Shown: positions 41,385 to 51,123 of the stretch, piece by piece
Numbering within the stretch: position 1 is the first letter of the stretch
How the letters are laid out: the number at the start of each line of letters is the position of its first letter
From: Myxococcaceae bacterium
GTDB taxonomy: Bacteria; Myxococcota_A; UBA9160
Assembly (NCBI GenBank): GCA_905339255.1
Contig: CAJPFO010000090.1
Coordinates: forward strand, 1 to 54,153
Direction of reading: 5' to 3'
DNA: 54,153 nucleotides
Position numbers and translations under genes: made by a program
The notes under the pieces: generated by a model
Told to the model about the DNA's origin: nothing
The model's input: only the letters and a program-made list of their open reading frames with translations
Databases searched by the model: none

Positions 41385-42842
41385 CTACCCCGCGGCGCGA
41401 TCCTCGAGCACGAGCTTTGCAACGTTCACCCCGGAATCGACGGCCTGATGCGTTCCGCAACCGCGGCCGCCCGCGTCGCAGCCGACGAAGTAGAGGCCGT
41501 GAACCGGCGCGCGCGCATCGGGCTTGTGGCGGCCGCACTGGCCGACACTCTGTGCGAGGCCGATGCACTCGCCGCCCTGCCGAACCACCGCCCGATCGCG
41601 CGTGAGCGAGGAGACGTCGGCGCTCGTGTAGCGCTCGACGCGCTGCACGGCCTTTTCGGCTTCGGGCCAGAGCCGCCGGAAATGCGAATCGAGCCGCTCG
41701 AGGAGCGCCTCGGCGTGCGCGAAATCGGGGTCGGGAGTGCAGATCGTTCCGACGAGCGCGCACTGCCCGCCTTCGGAAGCGAGGCCCGGATCGTAGGCCG
41801 AGGGGACCACACAGAAGAGCAGCGGCTCGTCGGGAAGCCGGCCGGCCTCGATCTCGGCGAGCCGCGCTGCGTGCAGATGGCTCGCGTCGGAAAACGAGAT
41901 CGCCATGCCGTGCTCGATCACCGGACGGTCCATGAAGTAGCGAAACCCGATGATGGCCTCCGAAGGCACGAGGCTTCGGACCCGCTCGACGTAGGGCTTG
42001 CCGAAGTTCTCTTCTCCCGCGAGACGGAGCACGGTCGGCTGGATCCCCGCGTTGCTCACCACGATCGGCGCGTCGAACGCGCCCGCGTCGGTGTCGACGC
42101 CGCGGACGGCGCCGTCCTCGATCCGGATCCGCTCGACCCGCGCACGCAGCCGGACGCTGCCCCCCGAACGCTCGACCGAACGGCAGAAGGCCTCGGCCAT
42201 CTTGCCGAAGCCACCGCCGTGGTAGCGGCCGGCCCCGTTCCGCATGAAGTCCTGGAAGGTGAGGATCGCCTCGCTCGCTGCGACGCGATCGAGCCCCACG
42301 ACGAAGACGATGTTGACCCACATTCCCCAGTAGCTCACGACGCTCTGCGGTACGCGGTAGCGAGCGATCACGTCCGCGAGCGAGACGTCGTCGAGGGCAT
42401 CGACCTCGGCGGCGGGCATCGAGACGATGTCCATCATGAGCCGCGCCGCCTCGGCGACCTCTGCTTCGCCGAGCCCGAGGAGTTCTGCGAGGAGAAGGGG
42501 GTTCGCGTCCTCGGGCCGCGCCGATCCGACGACTCTTCCGACGCTTCCATCGGCGCGCCGGTAGACGAGCAGGTTCTTCTGCTTCGGGGCGAGGATCTCC
42601 ACCTCGCCCGGGACGCCGAGTTCGGCGAGCACGCGCTCGAACTGCGAGCCGAGTGAGGGGCCTCCGACGATCGGCCAGAGTTCGTAGCCGAAGCCCCGCT
42701 TCGCGAGCGTCATCGCCTTGCCGCCCGGGATCGAGTTCTTGTCGAGGACGAGGACGCGGAGCCCGCGCTTGGCGAGAAGCGCCGCGCAGCTCGCCCCACC
42801 CATCCCGGCCCCGATCACGATCGCGTCGTAGCGCTCGGCCAT
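41385..42842 (-). CDS. FAD-dependent oxidoreductase, phytoene-desaturase/carotenoid-isomerase-like
   Basis: 485 residues from the ATG at 42842 (GGGAGG upstream). The dinucleotide-binding fold is at the N-terminus (AIVIGAGMGGASCAALLAKR, GLRVLVLDKNSIPGGKA). The C-terminal GLYFVGCDAGGRGCGTHQAV motif matches the FAD-clasp of the CrtI/phytoene desaturase-type family. Such enzymes desaturate or isomerise polyenes, but many homologues are unassigned. It is divergent from the activase gene, sharing an AT-rich control region with an inverted repeat, so common regulation by the TetR regulator at 47421 is possible. Confidence 0.9.
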   Translation of the reverse strand: MAERYDAIVIGAGMGGASCAALLAKRGLRVLVLDKNSIPGGKAMTLAKRGFGYELWPIVGGPSLGSQFERVLAELGVPGEVEILAPKQKNLLVYRRADGSVGRVVGSARPEDANPLLLAELLGLGEAEVAEAARLMMDIVSMPAAEVDALDDVSLADVIARYRVPQSVVSYWGMWVNIVFVVGLDRVAASEAILTFQDFMRNGAGRYHGGGFGKMAEAFCRSVERSGGSVRLRARVERIRIEDGAVRGVDTDAGAFDAPIVVSNAGIQPTVLRLAGEENFGKPYVERVRSLVPSEAIIGFRYFMDRPVIEHGMAISFSDASHLHAARLAEIEAGRLPDEPLLFCVVPSAYDPGLASEGGQCALVGTICTPDPDFAHAEALLERLDSHFRRLWPEAEKAVQRVERYTSADVSSLTRDRAVVRQGGECIGLAQSVGQCGRHKPDARAPVHGLYFVGCDAGGRGCGTHQAVDSGVNVAKLVLEDRAAG

Positions 42843-42965
42843 CGCTCGTCCCGCCTCCCTTTGGGGTGTCCGGGTCCGTCCTCTCCGGGCTTGCCGGGCT
42901 TCTTGCACGACGCCGCGGGTTCCCGGTCGCTTCTTGCCGGATGCGCGCCGGCCTCGGCGCAGGAT

Positions 42966-43001
42966 AAGAAATCCCCAATCGGGGCGCATAAATAATTTCT
43001 T
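42966..43001. promoter_or_regulatory. Inverted repeat AAGAAAT/ATTTCTT, candidate TetR operator
   Basis: AAGAAAT (42966-42972) is repeated inverted as ATTTCTT (42995-43001), 22 bp apart. Between them is a smaller hairpin, CCCC-AATC-GGGG (42973-42984). It lies in the only strongly AT-rich stretch of this part of the window, between the divergent oxidoreductase and activase, whose operon ends with a TetR regulator. Operator function is inferred. Confidence 0.5.
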
Positions 43002-43003
43002 AA

Positions 43004-43032
43004 TGGACCTTCATAAAAATCTTCTCTAGAAT
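43004..43032 (+). promoter_or_regulatory. Sigma-70-type promoter for the activase operon
   Basis: TGGACC (43004-43009) and TAGAAT (43027-43032) are separated by 17 bp; they match -35 TTGACA at 4/6 and -10 TATAAT at 5/6. The transcription start would be near 43039. The coding start (ATG 43057) follows AGGAGG at 43047-43052. The promoter overlaps the AT-rich region with the inverted repeat. Confidence 0.5.
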
Positions 43033-43056
43033 GCCGGCCCGGGTGCAGGAGGATCG

Positions 43057-46000
43057 ATGCGCGAATCGTCGGCGGGATCGAATGGGCAGGCGGCGGAGCG
43101 GGATCACTCGAAGCCCGATCGCTCGGGCGCGGCGACGACGGCGTCCGTGAAGCGCGCTCGCGGCTCGACCGTGCGCAGCGCGAAGCCGCTCCGGGTCGCG
43201 GGCTGCGACATCGGAAAGGCCGCTGCGAAGTTCGTCGTGGTCGCGATCGACGCCGACGGGATCCGCGTCGAGCGCCGTGACTGCGTGACGCACGAGGGAC
43301 GTCCTGCCGAGGCCCTCGAGGCCTGGTACCGCGAAGCCGGAATCGCCGGCTGCGATGCGCTCGGCGCAACGGGCCTCCATGCCGACGAGCTTCGCGCTCC
43401 GGTCGTGAGCGGTCTTCCCGAGGACGCCTGCCTCTCGGCCGCGATCGAGGCCCTCCCCGAACTCGCAGGTCCGCTCAATCTCGTGAGCGTCGGAGCGCGC
43501 GGCTACAGCGTGCTCACGCGCGACCACACCGGTCGCGTGCAATCCGTCGGCAACGACAAGTGCTCCTCTGGAACCGGCGAGACGATGGTCCGCATCGCCG
43601 GCCGCTTCGGCCTCTCGATCGAGGAGGCCGACGGCATGGCCTGCAGCGCGGAGGACTCGATCCCCATCACCGCCCGCTGCTCGGTCTTCGCCAAGAGCGA
43701 GATGACGCACTTCGGCAACCAGGGCCGCCCGGCCGACGCACTCTTCCGCGGCTATTTCGGCTCGATCGCCCGCTACGTGGCGGCGCTCCTCGCGCGAGCC
43801 CGCGTCGACGGCCCCGTCTTCGCGATCGGCGGTTGCGCGCGAATCCGCACGCTCGTCGATTCGCTCTCCGAGGCGATCGGGGTCGAGGTCGGCGTCCCCG
43901 ATTCGTTCCTCCACCTCGAGGCGATCGGCGCCGCGCTCCTCGCCGCCGAGCAATGCCGCGGCGACGCGACCACGCGCCTCCCCGAGGACCCCGCGTCGCT
44001 CTTCTCCCACACCCGGACGCGCTTCACCGTGCTCCGTCCCGCGAGCGAGTGGAGCGGTCGCGTGGTCCGACTCGAAGCGCCTCCGGTCGCTCCCGGAACC
44101 GAGCGCGAGCCGTGCGTCCTCGGCCTCGATCTCGGCTCGACCGGGAGCAAGGCCGTCCTCACGTCGCTCGCGAGCGGAGATCTCGTCCTCGACGTCTACG
44201 ATCGGACGCAGGGCAACCCCGTCGATGCCGTCCAACGCCTCGTACGCACGGTGCTCACGAGCGCGACGCCCGACGTCCGGGCGATCGCGCTCACGGGATC
44301 GGGTCGAGAGGCCGCTGCGACCGTGATGCGCGCCGCCTTCCCGGAGGCGGCGGATCGGATCGTCACGCTCAACGAGATCGTCGCCCACGCGACCGCCGCA
44401 ATCCGCTGCGACGATCGCGGCGGCGAGAGCGCATCGGTGGTCGAGATCGGCGGCCAGGATGCGAAGTTCATCCAGATCGAAGGCGGCCGGATCGTCGAGA
44501 GCGACATGAACAAGGCGTGCTCGGCGGGGACGGGGTCGTTTCTCGAGGAGCAGGCGCACTTCTACGGGGTCGAAGACATCGCGGAGTTCACGCGGCTCGC
44601 CATGGCGGCGACGCGACCTCCCGACCTCGGACAGATGTGCACGGTCTTCGTCGCCGACGCCGCCGCCGAGGCCCACAACGAGGGCTTCGCCGTCGCCGAC
44701 CTCTTTGCCGGCTTCCAGTACTCGGTGATCCACAACTACATCAACCGCGTGATGGGACAGCGCACGTTCGGACGCCGGATCTTCTTCCAGGGAAAGCCGG
44801 CTTCGGGCGAGTCGCTCGCGTGGACGCTCGCGGCCGTGACGGGGCGCGAGGTCGTCGTGCCGCCGAATCCGGGAGCGATGGGCGCGTGGGGGATCGGGCT
44901 CTGCGCGATCGATGAGCTCGGCCGGGAGGCGCTCGCGGCGGCTCCGCGATTCGAGTTGTCGCGAACGCTCGGCGCCGAGGTCGTCGAACGGAGCGAGTTC
45001 CAGTGCAAGGACCGCCAGTGCGCGACGCTTTGCACGATCTCCAGAACCCGGGTCGCCGTCTCGGAATCCGAAGAGGTCGTGCTCTCGGGCGGCGCCTGCC
45101 CGAAATACGAAGTCGCATCCGGAGCGCGAGCGAAGCTCGCGAAGGACGCACCGTCGGCATTCGACGAACGCGCGGCGTTGCTCGCCCCCCATCTCGCCGG
45201 ACGTCCCGGCGATCGCGAAATCGGGATTCCGATGGCCGGCGCCACGGCGGGCTACCTCCCCTGGCTCGTCGAGTTCACGGCCGCTCTCGGTTTTGGCGTT
45301 CGCGTCCTCGCCCCCGAGGCGAAGTCGCTCTCGCGAGGCGAGGAGCGTTGCTACTCGTACGACGCCTGCGCCCCCGTGAAGGCCGCGCACGGAATCCTCG
45401 ACGCGGGGGTCGAGCGCGTGTTCTTCCCGCGAATCCTCTCGACGGACGACGATGCCGGCATGCGCGGTCGCACCTGCGCAATGGAACAGGCGCAGCCCGC
45501 GATGGCGGGAGCCGCACTTCGAGCGCGAGGGGTCTCGATCGACGTCGTCGATCCCGTCCTCTCCTTTGCGGCCGGCGCGGGGAGCCGGGCGCTGCTTCGC
45601 GAGCTGTACGACGCGGCCCGCGAGCTGCTCGGCGTAGAACCCGACCGCGCGGTCGTCGCCGAGGCGGCGCGCAAGGCGGCAAAGGCGCAGGCCGCCTACC
45701 GCAGCGCGCTGGTCGAGATCGGCCAGCGCACACTCGACTACGGCCGCTCCCACGGGATTCCCGTCGTCCCGGTCTGCGGTCCGCTCCACGTGATCCACGA
45801 CCCCGTGATCAATGCGGGGATTCCGCGCCTGCTCCGCGAGAACGGGGTGCTCGCACTCCCCATGGATTGTTTCCCGGTTCCCGAGAAGGTGCATGCGCTT
45901 CCGCGGATCCCATGGTCGGATTCGCGAGCGGCCCTCCGGACGGCGATCGCTTCGCGCGAGCGCGGAGATGTCTACCCCCTCTTGCTCTCCTCGTTCGGCT

Positions 46001-47424
46001 GCAATCCCGCTTCGTTCGGCGAGCAGCTCTTCTCGGCCCTACTCGAAGGGCACCCGCACACGACACTCGAAAGCGACGGTCACGGTGGGACGGCGGGCTA
46101 CACCACGCGGGTCCAGGCCTTCCTCCACACCGTGCGCCGTCATGATGGTCGCGCCACGCCGGTACCCGCTTCGCGCCTCCGAATGCTCGAGCCGCTTCCG
46201 AACCCGCCGCTTCGGCGTGACGACCCGCGCGAGATCGTTCCGCCGAACGTCGGCGAGCCGTACGCGAGCGTCATGGCGGCGAACTATCGGGCCTTTGGCC
46301 TCGATGGCGTGGCTCCCGGCCCTTCGGACCCCGCTCGGCTCCGCGCCGGGCGTCGTGACTGCTCGGGGAAGGAGTGCCTCCCGTACCAGCTCATCTGGGG
46401 AGGCTTCCGCAATCACCTCGACCATGCGAAGGACGATCGCGAACGCGTCTTCGTGCAGGTGACCGGACAGGGCGTATGCCGGAACTGCATGTTCTCGGTG
46501 AAGGACCAGCTCTCGCTCGAGCGTCTCGGCGCCGCTGGAAGCGTCACGATGCGAGACGTCCAGCCCGAAAACGGGCTCGGCGCGTCGTTTCTCGCCCGGA
46601 CCGGGATCTCGTCGACCGTGAGCGACATCCTCGTCCAGCTCGCGGCGTACCACCGTGCGCTCGAGCGCGAACCCGGAGAGGTCGACGTGCTGCACGCACG
46701 CTGGTGCCGGGAGCTCGAGACGCTCGCCGAGGCGCCCGCGTTCCTCGGCGCGTTCTCGGGCTTCCGGGACAGCCGCCGCTACGGACGCTCCGTCGCGGCC
46801 TTGATCGGCCGTGCGAGCAAGGCCTACGCCGAGCTCGCCGCCCGCGCGCCGGCCGACCCGCAGCGGCGAACCGTGCTCGTCGCCGGCGACATCGCCGTCA
46901 AGATGGACGAGTTCGCGAACGACGCGATCGCTCGCCGCCTCGCCGAACGCGGTCTGCGCGTCGCGATCGAGCCCTCGCAGACGCTGCTCGAGTACGCTTC
47001 GACCGAGGCTCCGGGCGAGATCGCGAGAACCGGCGAGGGCCGGCTGCGACCGCTCGTCGCGATGGGGCTCCGGCGCATGCGGCGCAAGCTCTACGAAGAG
47101 GTGCGCAAGCTCCACCCGTGGATCCCCGATGGATCCGTCCCGCCGCTCCTCGCCGAAAGCGACAAGATCCTCGGCCGGCATCCGCGAGGCGAGGCGCCCG
47201 TCACGATCGGAAGCGTGATGCACTACTGGAACGAGCGGCTGTGCGACGGCGCCGTTCTCGTGAGCCCCTGGGGCTGTGGACCTGCCCTCGTGAGCGAAAG
47301 TCTGCTCCGGCATCAGAGCGAGATTCCGATGATCTTCCTCTATCACGACGGCTCTCCGATCGACGAGAGGCGCTTGAACGCCTTCGCGTTCAGGCTCCGC
47401 CGCGAACCGGCGCGAGCCGCATGA
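43057..47424 (+). CDS. 2-hydroxyacyl-CoA dehydratase/benzoyl-CoA reductase activator-type fusion (two BadF-type ATPase domains + DUF2229)
   Basis: 1455 residues. Two BadF/BadG/BcrA/BcrD ATPase domains are in tandem. Domain 1: GCDIGKAAAKFVVV and NDKCSSGTGETM (C169). Domain 2: LGLDLGSTGSKAV (D358), EIGGQDAKFIQIEGG, and MNKACSAGTGSFLEEQA (C488). The Cys in each SGTG motif is the [4Fe-4S] ligand of activators that drive ATP-dependent electron transfer to dehydratases. A DUF2229-type region follows (GIPMAGATAGYLPW, SYDACAPVKAAH), with further Cys pairs (CKDRQCATLC, CSGKECLPY, GVCRNCM). Such fused proteins occur in anaerobes and in some environmental bacteria. No dehydratase subunits are adjacent. 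It is coupled to a TetR gene by an ATGA overlap. Function beyond the family is unknown. Confidence 0.9.
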   Translation: MRESSAGSNGQAAERDHSKPDRSGAATTASVKRARGSTVRSAKPLRVAGCDIGKAAAKFVVVAIDADGIRVERRDCVTHEGRPAEALEAWYREAGIAGCDALGATGLHADELRAPVVSGLPEDACLSAAIEALPELAGPLNLVSVGARGYSVLTRDHTGRVQSVGNDKCSSGTGETMVRIAGRFGLSIEEADGMACSAEDSIPITARCSVFAKSEMTHFGNQGRPADALFRGYFGSIARYVAALLARARVDGPVFAIGGCARIRTLVDSLSEAIGVEVGVPDSFLHLEAIGAALLAAEQCRGDATTRLPEDPASLFSHTRTRFTVLRPASEWSGRVVRLEAPPVAPGTEREPCVLGLDLGSTGSKAVLTSLASGDLVLDVYDRTQGNPVDAVQRLVRTVLTSATPDVRAIALTGSGREAAATVMRAAFPEAADRIVTLNEIVAHATAAIRCDDRGGESASVVEIGGQDAKFIQIEGGRIVESDMNKACSAGTGSFLEEQAHFYGVEDIAEFTRLAMAATRPPDLGQMCTVFVADAAAEAHNEGFAVADLFAGFQYSVIHNYINRVMGQRTFGRRIFFQGKPASGESLAWTLAAVTGREVVVPPNPGAMGAWGIGLCAIDELGREALAAAPRFELSRTLGAEVVERSEFQCKDRQCATLCTISRTRVAVSESEEVVLSGGACPKYEVASGARAKLAKDAPSAFDERAALLAPHLAGRPGDREIGIPMAGATAGYLPWLVEFTAALGFGVRVLAPEAKSLSRGEERCYSYDACAPVKAAHGILDAGVERVFFPRILSTDDDAGMRGRTCAMEQAQPAMAGAALRARGVSIDVVDPVLSFAAGAGSRALLRELYDAARELLGVEPDRAVVAEAARKAAKAQAAYRSALVEIGQRTLDYGRSHGIPVVPVCGPLHVIHDPVINAGIPRLLRENGVLALPMDCFPVPEKVHALPRIPWSDSRAALRTAIASRERGDVYPLLLSSFGCNPASFGEQLFSALLEGHPHTTLESDGHGGTAGYTTRVQAFLHTVRRHDGRATPVPASRLRMLEPLPNPPLRRDDPREIVPPNVGEPYASVMAANYRAFGLDGVAPGPSDPARLRAGRRDCSGKECLPYQLIWGGFRNHLDHAKDDRERVFVQVTGQGVCRNCMFSVKDQLSLERLGAAGSVTMRDVQPENGLGASFLARTGISSTVSDILVQLAAYHRALEREPGEVDVLHARWCRELETLAEAPAFLGAFSGFRDSRRYGRSVAALIGRASKAYAELAARAPADPQRRTVLVAGDIAVKMDEFANDAIARRLAERGLRVAIEPSQTLLEYASTEAPGEIARTGEGRLRPLVAMGLRRMRRKLYEEVRKLHPWIPDGSVPPLLAESDKILGRHPRGEAPVTIGSVMHYWNERLCDGAVLVSPWGCGPALVSESLLRHQSEIPMIFLYHDGSPIDERRLNAFAFRLRREPARAA

Positions 47425-48110
47425 GGCGGGGCCGCGTCCGGCGCGAACCCGAGGCGACGCGCGACCGGCTTCTCGACGCCGCGGCGCGGGTCTTCATGGA
47501 ATCGGGCTACGACGGCGCCCGGGTCGTCGACATCGCTCGAGAAGCCGGAGTGACGACGGGGGCCATCTACGCGCATTTCCGCGACAAGGCGGACCTGCTC
47601 GTGAAGACCCTCGCCGAGCGCGGGGTCGATCATGCCGCAGGCGTGCTGGTCCGCGACACCGCGGTCCCGGTGGCGAGCATGCTGCGAACACTCGCGCAGA
47701 TCACCGTCGCAGGGGAGCTGCATCCGACCGAGGTTCTTCTCCTCGATGCTGCGGTCGCGGCGCGTCGCGAGCGGGAGCTTCGCGAGAGGCTCGGTTCCGT
47801 CCTCCGGGAACATGCCGGCGAGGTCGCAGGGATGGTCGAGCGGGCGAGAGAGCAGCACGTCGTCGCGAGCGACGTCTCGACACAGGCGATCGTTCGCTTC
47901 CTGCTCATGCTCCAGCTCGGTTCGATCGTGACGAGGATGCTCGGTGCACCGCCTCCGGATCCTTCCGAGTGGACGCGTCTCATCGGGCGACTCCTCGAGG
48001 GGGTGGCGCCGCGCCCTGCGCAGCACGGACGCGCGCCTCGCCGCGGCCGGAGGGCGCCGGCTCGATCGGCGACCCGTGCCGATTCGCGGCGCCCGCACCA
48101 GAGCTCGTGA
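47421..48110 (+). CDS. TetR/AcrR-family transcriptional regulator
   Basis: 229 residues, ATG at 47421 overlapping the activase stop as ATGA. The N-terminal helix-turn-helix is standard: TRDRLLDAAARVFMESGYDG, ARVVDIAREAGVTTGAIYAH, FRDKADLLVKTLAERG. The C-terminal ligand-binding domain ends with a long basic, Arg/Pro-rich tail (about 25 residues) that may be disordered. The coupling to the activase suggests autoregulation or control of the activase and the divergent oxidoreductase, through the inverted repeat at 42966-43001. Convergent with the NirBD gene. Confidence 0.93.
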   Translation: MRRGRVRREPEATRDRLLDAAARVFMESGYDGARVVDIAREAGVTTGAIYAHFRDKADLLVKTLAERGVDHAAGVLVRDTAVPVASMLRTLAQITVAGELHPTEVLLLDAAVAARRERELRERLGSVLREHAGEVAGMVERAREQHVVASDVSTQAIVRFLLMLQLGSIVTRMLGAPPPDPSEWTRLIGRLLEGVAPRPAQHGRAPRRGRRAPARSATRADSRRPHQSS

Positions 48111-48130
48111 CCTGCGCCCCGAGTCAGGTC
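48109..48130. terminator. Hairpin between convergent TetR and nirBD genes
   Basis: GACCTG (48109-48114) pairs with CAGGTC (48125-48130) around a 10-nt loop. It lies across both stop codons (48110 and 48124). A shared bidirectional terminator is plausible, but there is no T tract and the stem is short. Confidence 0.3.
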
Positions 48131-51123
48131 TCGCGAGCGCGCTCGTCCTTGCCACTGCAGCCGCCTCTTTCGCAGGCGAGCGCGCGAGCGAGTGCCTCGG
48201 GCTCCGGAAGCTTCACGTGCACGTACTCGCCTCGGATCTCGACCGGGAACGTCGCGACCTCGAGCGAGGGATCGGAAAGACCCTTCCCCGTCGCGAGCGA
48301 GAAGGTCTTCTTGTGCATCGGACACGCCACCTTCGGCTCGCCGCCCTGGCTCCCGAGAAGGCCGCGCGCGAGGACGCGATCTCCCATGTGCGGGCACGCG
48401 CTCTGCGTCGCGTACCACGCCCCCCGCCTCGAGAAGCGGAAGACCGCGAGCTCTGCGTCGCCGTGTCGCACCGCTCGCCCGCCATCCTCGGGAAAGTCCT
48501 CGACGCGCCCGACGGGCACCCACGACCAGGTCGGTTCGGGCGGGAGCGGCCGCGGGGCTGCGAGCGCCGGCGCCGCGGGCCAGTCGGCCGGTCGCTTCTG
48601 GCCGCGCTCCCGGAGCATCGGAAGCGAGTCGTCGGACTCTCTCGAGGTCGCGAAGTGGCGGAACCACTCGCGGCGCTCGGGGTTGCGGACCACCTCCGTC
48701 CACTCGCAGCGGTAGCCGGAGACGAGCTCTTCCATGTCGGCTTCGAGCCGTGCGGCGATGCCGAGCGAATCCTCGACGACGACCCGTCGAAGCCGATCGA
48801 GCCCTCCCTCGAGATCCTCGAGCCAGCGGGCCGTCCGCTGCAGAGGCTTCGCGGTTCGCAGGTAGAAGACGAGGAAGCGATCGATCAGGCGGATCGCGGT
48901 CTCCTCGTCGAGATCGCCGGCCAGGAGATCGGCGTGCCGGGGATGCGAGCCACCGTTTCCGCAGACGTAGAGGTTCCAGCCCTTCTCGGTCGCGATCAGA
49001 CCGAAGTCCTTGCTCTGTGCTTCGGCACACTCGCGGATGCAGCCCGAGACGGCCGACTTGAGCTTGTGGGGAGCGCGGAGCCCGCGGTAGCGCTCCTCGA
49101 TCCGGATCGCGAACGCCGTCGAATCCTGGACACCGAAGCGGCACCACGTCCGGCCGACGCAGCTCTTCACCGTCCGCATCGCCTTGCCGTACGCATGACC
49201 GCTCTCGAACCCCGCCTCGACGAGCGACTCCCAGATGTCGGGAAGATCCTCGACCCGCGCTCCGAGCAGATCGATCCGCTGCCCTCCCGTGATCTTGCAG
49301 TAGAGGTCGAAACGTGCGGCGACCTCGCCGATCACGACGAGCTTTTCGGGAGTGATCTCGCCGCCGGGGATCCTCGGGACGACCGAATAGGTTCCGCCGC
49401 GCTGGATGTTCGCGAGGAAGCGATCGTTGGTGTCCTGGATCGACGCATGGTCGAGGACCGGATCGCTCCAGACGCTCGCGAGGATCGATGCGACCGCGGG
49501 ACGGCAGACCTCGCAGCCGTCGCCCGTGCCATGTGAATCGAGGAGCACGTCGAAGCTCCGGATCCGTCCCAGCCGGACGATCCAGAAGAGCTCCTCGCGC
49601 GTGTGCGCGAAGTGCTCGCAGAGATTCCGGTCGACGGCGCGCCCGGCGGCCTCGAGCGTCGCCTCGACGATGCGGGTCACGAGGGGCAGGCAACCTCCGC
49701 AGCCGGTTCCGGCGCGGGTGGCGGCCTTGATTCCCGCGACGCCATCGACTCCCTGCTCGAGGATGGCGCTGCGGATGCGCCCGGCCGAGACGTCGTTGCA
49801 GGCGCAGACCTGCGCCGAATCGGCGAGCGTCGCGGCATCGGCCGGAGCGGCGGCCGCTCCCGTCAGGAGCTCGTGCGGGCGAGGCGGAAGCGAGGAGCGC
49901 TCGCGAACCTTGCGGACCAGCTCGGCGTACGGCGACGTATCGCCGACCAGGATGCCTCCGAGGAGTCGCTCTCCATCGGCGCTCACGACGAGCTTCTGAT
50001 AGACGCCCGCGACGCGGTCCTCGACGAGCACGCGCCGCCCGGCAATCCCGTCGGTATCGGCAAAGGGATCGCCGAAGCTCGCGACATCGACACCGAGAAG
50101 CTTGAGCTTCGTCGATAGATCGGCGCCCCTAAAACGCGCGTCCGGTTCGCCGACGAGTCTCCGCGCGAGTACGTCCGCCATCTCGTAGCCCGGGGCGACG
50201 AGCCCGTAGATGCAGCCCGCGTAGGAAGCGCACTCCCCGATCGCGTAGATTCGCGGATCGAGCGTCCGGAGGCCGTCGTCGACCTCGACGCCGCCCCGCT
50301 CGGAGACCGCGAGACCCGCGCTGCGCGCGAGGTCGTCACGGGCCCGGATCCCGGCCGATACGATCACGAGCTCGGCGAAAAGGTGCGTGCCGTCGGCGAA
50401 GCGGAGCCCCGCGATGGCTTCGTCGCCGATCGCCCGCTCGGTCGACTTTCCGGTATGGACGTGAACGCCGAGCGACTCGATCGCGCGACGCAAGAGCGTC
50501 GCTCCACCCTCGTCGAGTTGGCGCGGCATGAGCCGGTCGGCGAACTCGACCACGTGCGTCTCGAGGTCGAGATCGACGGCGGCCTTCGCAGCCTCGAGGC
50601 CGAGAAGACCGCCTCCGATCACGGCGGCTCGAACCACGCCCTCGCGCGCAGCCCACTCGCGGATCGCCTCGAGGTCGTCGATCGTGCGGTAGACGAAGAC
50701 GCCTGGAAGATCGATCCCGGGAACCGTCGGTACGAAGGGAACCGATCCGGTCGCGAGCACGAGTGCCTGGTAGCCGACGCGTCGGCCCCGCGAGGTTTCG
50801 ATCTCGCAAGCCCCGCGATCGATCGACTCGACCCTCTCACCGAGCCGGAGCTCGAAGCCCTGCTCGCGATACCAGTCCGGATCGGCGATTCCGAGCGAGT
50901 CGGAGCCGGCTCCGTCGAAAAACGAGCTCAGGTGCACGCGGTCGTAGGCGGGCCGATTCTCCTCGCCGATCACCACGAGTTCGATCGCGCGCTCGCCGCG
51001 CAGCTCGGCGATCCGCTCGCAGAAGCGGTGGCCGACCATTCCGTTGCCGACGACGACGATCCTCGTCGTGCCGGACTCGTCTCCGTTCGCGACCGAAGGC
51101 TCGCGGGATCCGGGGGCTCGCAT
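48124..51123 (-). CDS. nirB: Assimilatory-type nitrite reductase, NirB-NirD fusion
   Basis: 999 residues, ATG at 51123 overlapping the FNT stop by one base (TGATG). Order of domains: FAD/NAD-binding reductase (IVVVGNGMVGHRFCERI, VIGGGLLGLEAAKA), a BFD-like [2Fe-2S] domain (VCACND ... GCGGC), the siroheme/[4Fe-4S] nitrite reductase domain (CVGRTWCRFGVQDS and SGCIRECAEAQSKD), and a C-terminal Rieske domain that in many bacteria is the separate NirD. The Rieske ligands are complete: C910, H912 (CPHM) and C934, H937 (CPMH). It reduces nitrite to ammonium with NAD(P)H. The NirD fusion keeps its cluster ligands, unlike the degenerate E. coli NirD. Very likely functional. Confidence 0.95.
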   Translation of the reverse strand: MRAPGSREPSVANGDESGTTRIVVVGNGMVGHRFCERIAELRGERAIELVVIGEENRPAYDRVHLSSFFDGAGSDSLGIADPDWYREQGFELRLGERVESIDRGACEIETSRGRRVGYQALVLATGSVPFVPTVPGIDLPGVFVYRTIDDLEAIREWAAREGVVRAAVIGGGLLGLEAAKAAVDLDLETHVVEFADRLMPRQLDEGGATLLRRAIESLGVHVHTGKSTERAIGDEAIAGLRFADGTHLFAELVIVSAGIRARDDLARSAGLAVSERGGVEVDDGLRTLDPRIYAIGECASYAGCIYGLVAPGYEMADVLARRLVGEPDARFRGADLSTKLKLLGVDVASFGDPFADTDGIAGRRVLVEDRVAGVYQKLVVSADGERLLGGILVGDTSPYAELVRKVRERSSLPPRPHELLTGAAAAPADAATLADSAQVCACNDVSAGRIRSAILEQGVDGVAGIKAATRAGTGCGGCLPLVTRIVEATLEAAGRAVDRNLCEHFAHTREELFWIVRLGRIRSFDVLLDSHGTGDGCEVCRPAVASILASVWSDPVLDHASIQDTNDRFLANIQRGGTYSVVPRIPGGEITPEKLVVIGEVAARFDLYCKITGGQRIDLLGARVEDLPDIWESLVEAGFESGHAYGKAMRTVKSCVGRTWCRFGVQDSTAFAIRIEERYRGLRAPHKLKSAVSGCIRECAEAQSKDFGLIATEKGWNLYVCGNGGSHPRHADLLAGDLDEETAIRLIDRFLVFYLRTAKPLQRTARWLEDLEGGLDRLRRVVVEDSLGIAARLEADMEELVSGYRCEWTEVVRNPERREWFRHFATSRESDDSLPMLRERGQKRPADWPAAPALAAPRPLPPEPTWSWVPVGRVEDFPEDGGRAVRHGDAELAVFRFSRRGAWYATQSACPHMGDRVLARGLLGSQGGEPKVACPMHKKTFSLATGKGLSDPSLEVATFPVEIRGEYVHVKLPEPEALARALACERGGCSGKDERARET

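Noticed and set aside
43000-45894. 964-residue open frame on the minus strand antisense to the activase
   Set aside because: Arg/Glu/Asp/His-rich, no hydrophobic core pattern, and produced by codon bias of the real gene on the other strand.
46039-47346. 435-residue minus frame opposite the activase C-terminus
   Set aside because: Low-complexity charged composition; no ribosome site and no domain.
48001-48110. Arg/Pro-rich extension of the TetR protein as a separate domain
   Set aside because: Probably a disordered tail or an extended reading to a late stop; no motif.
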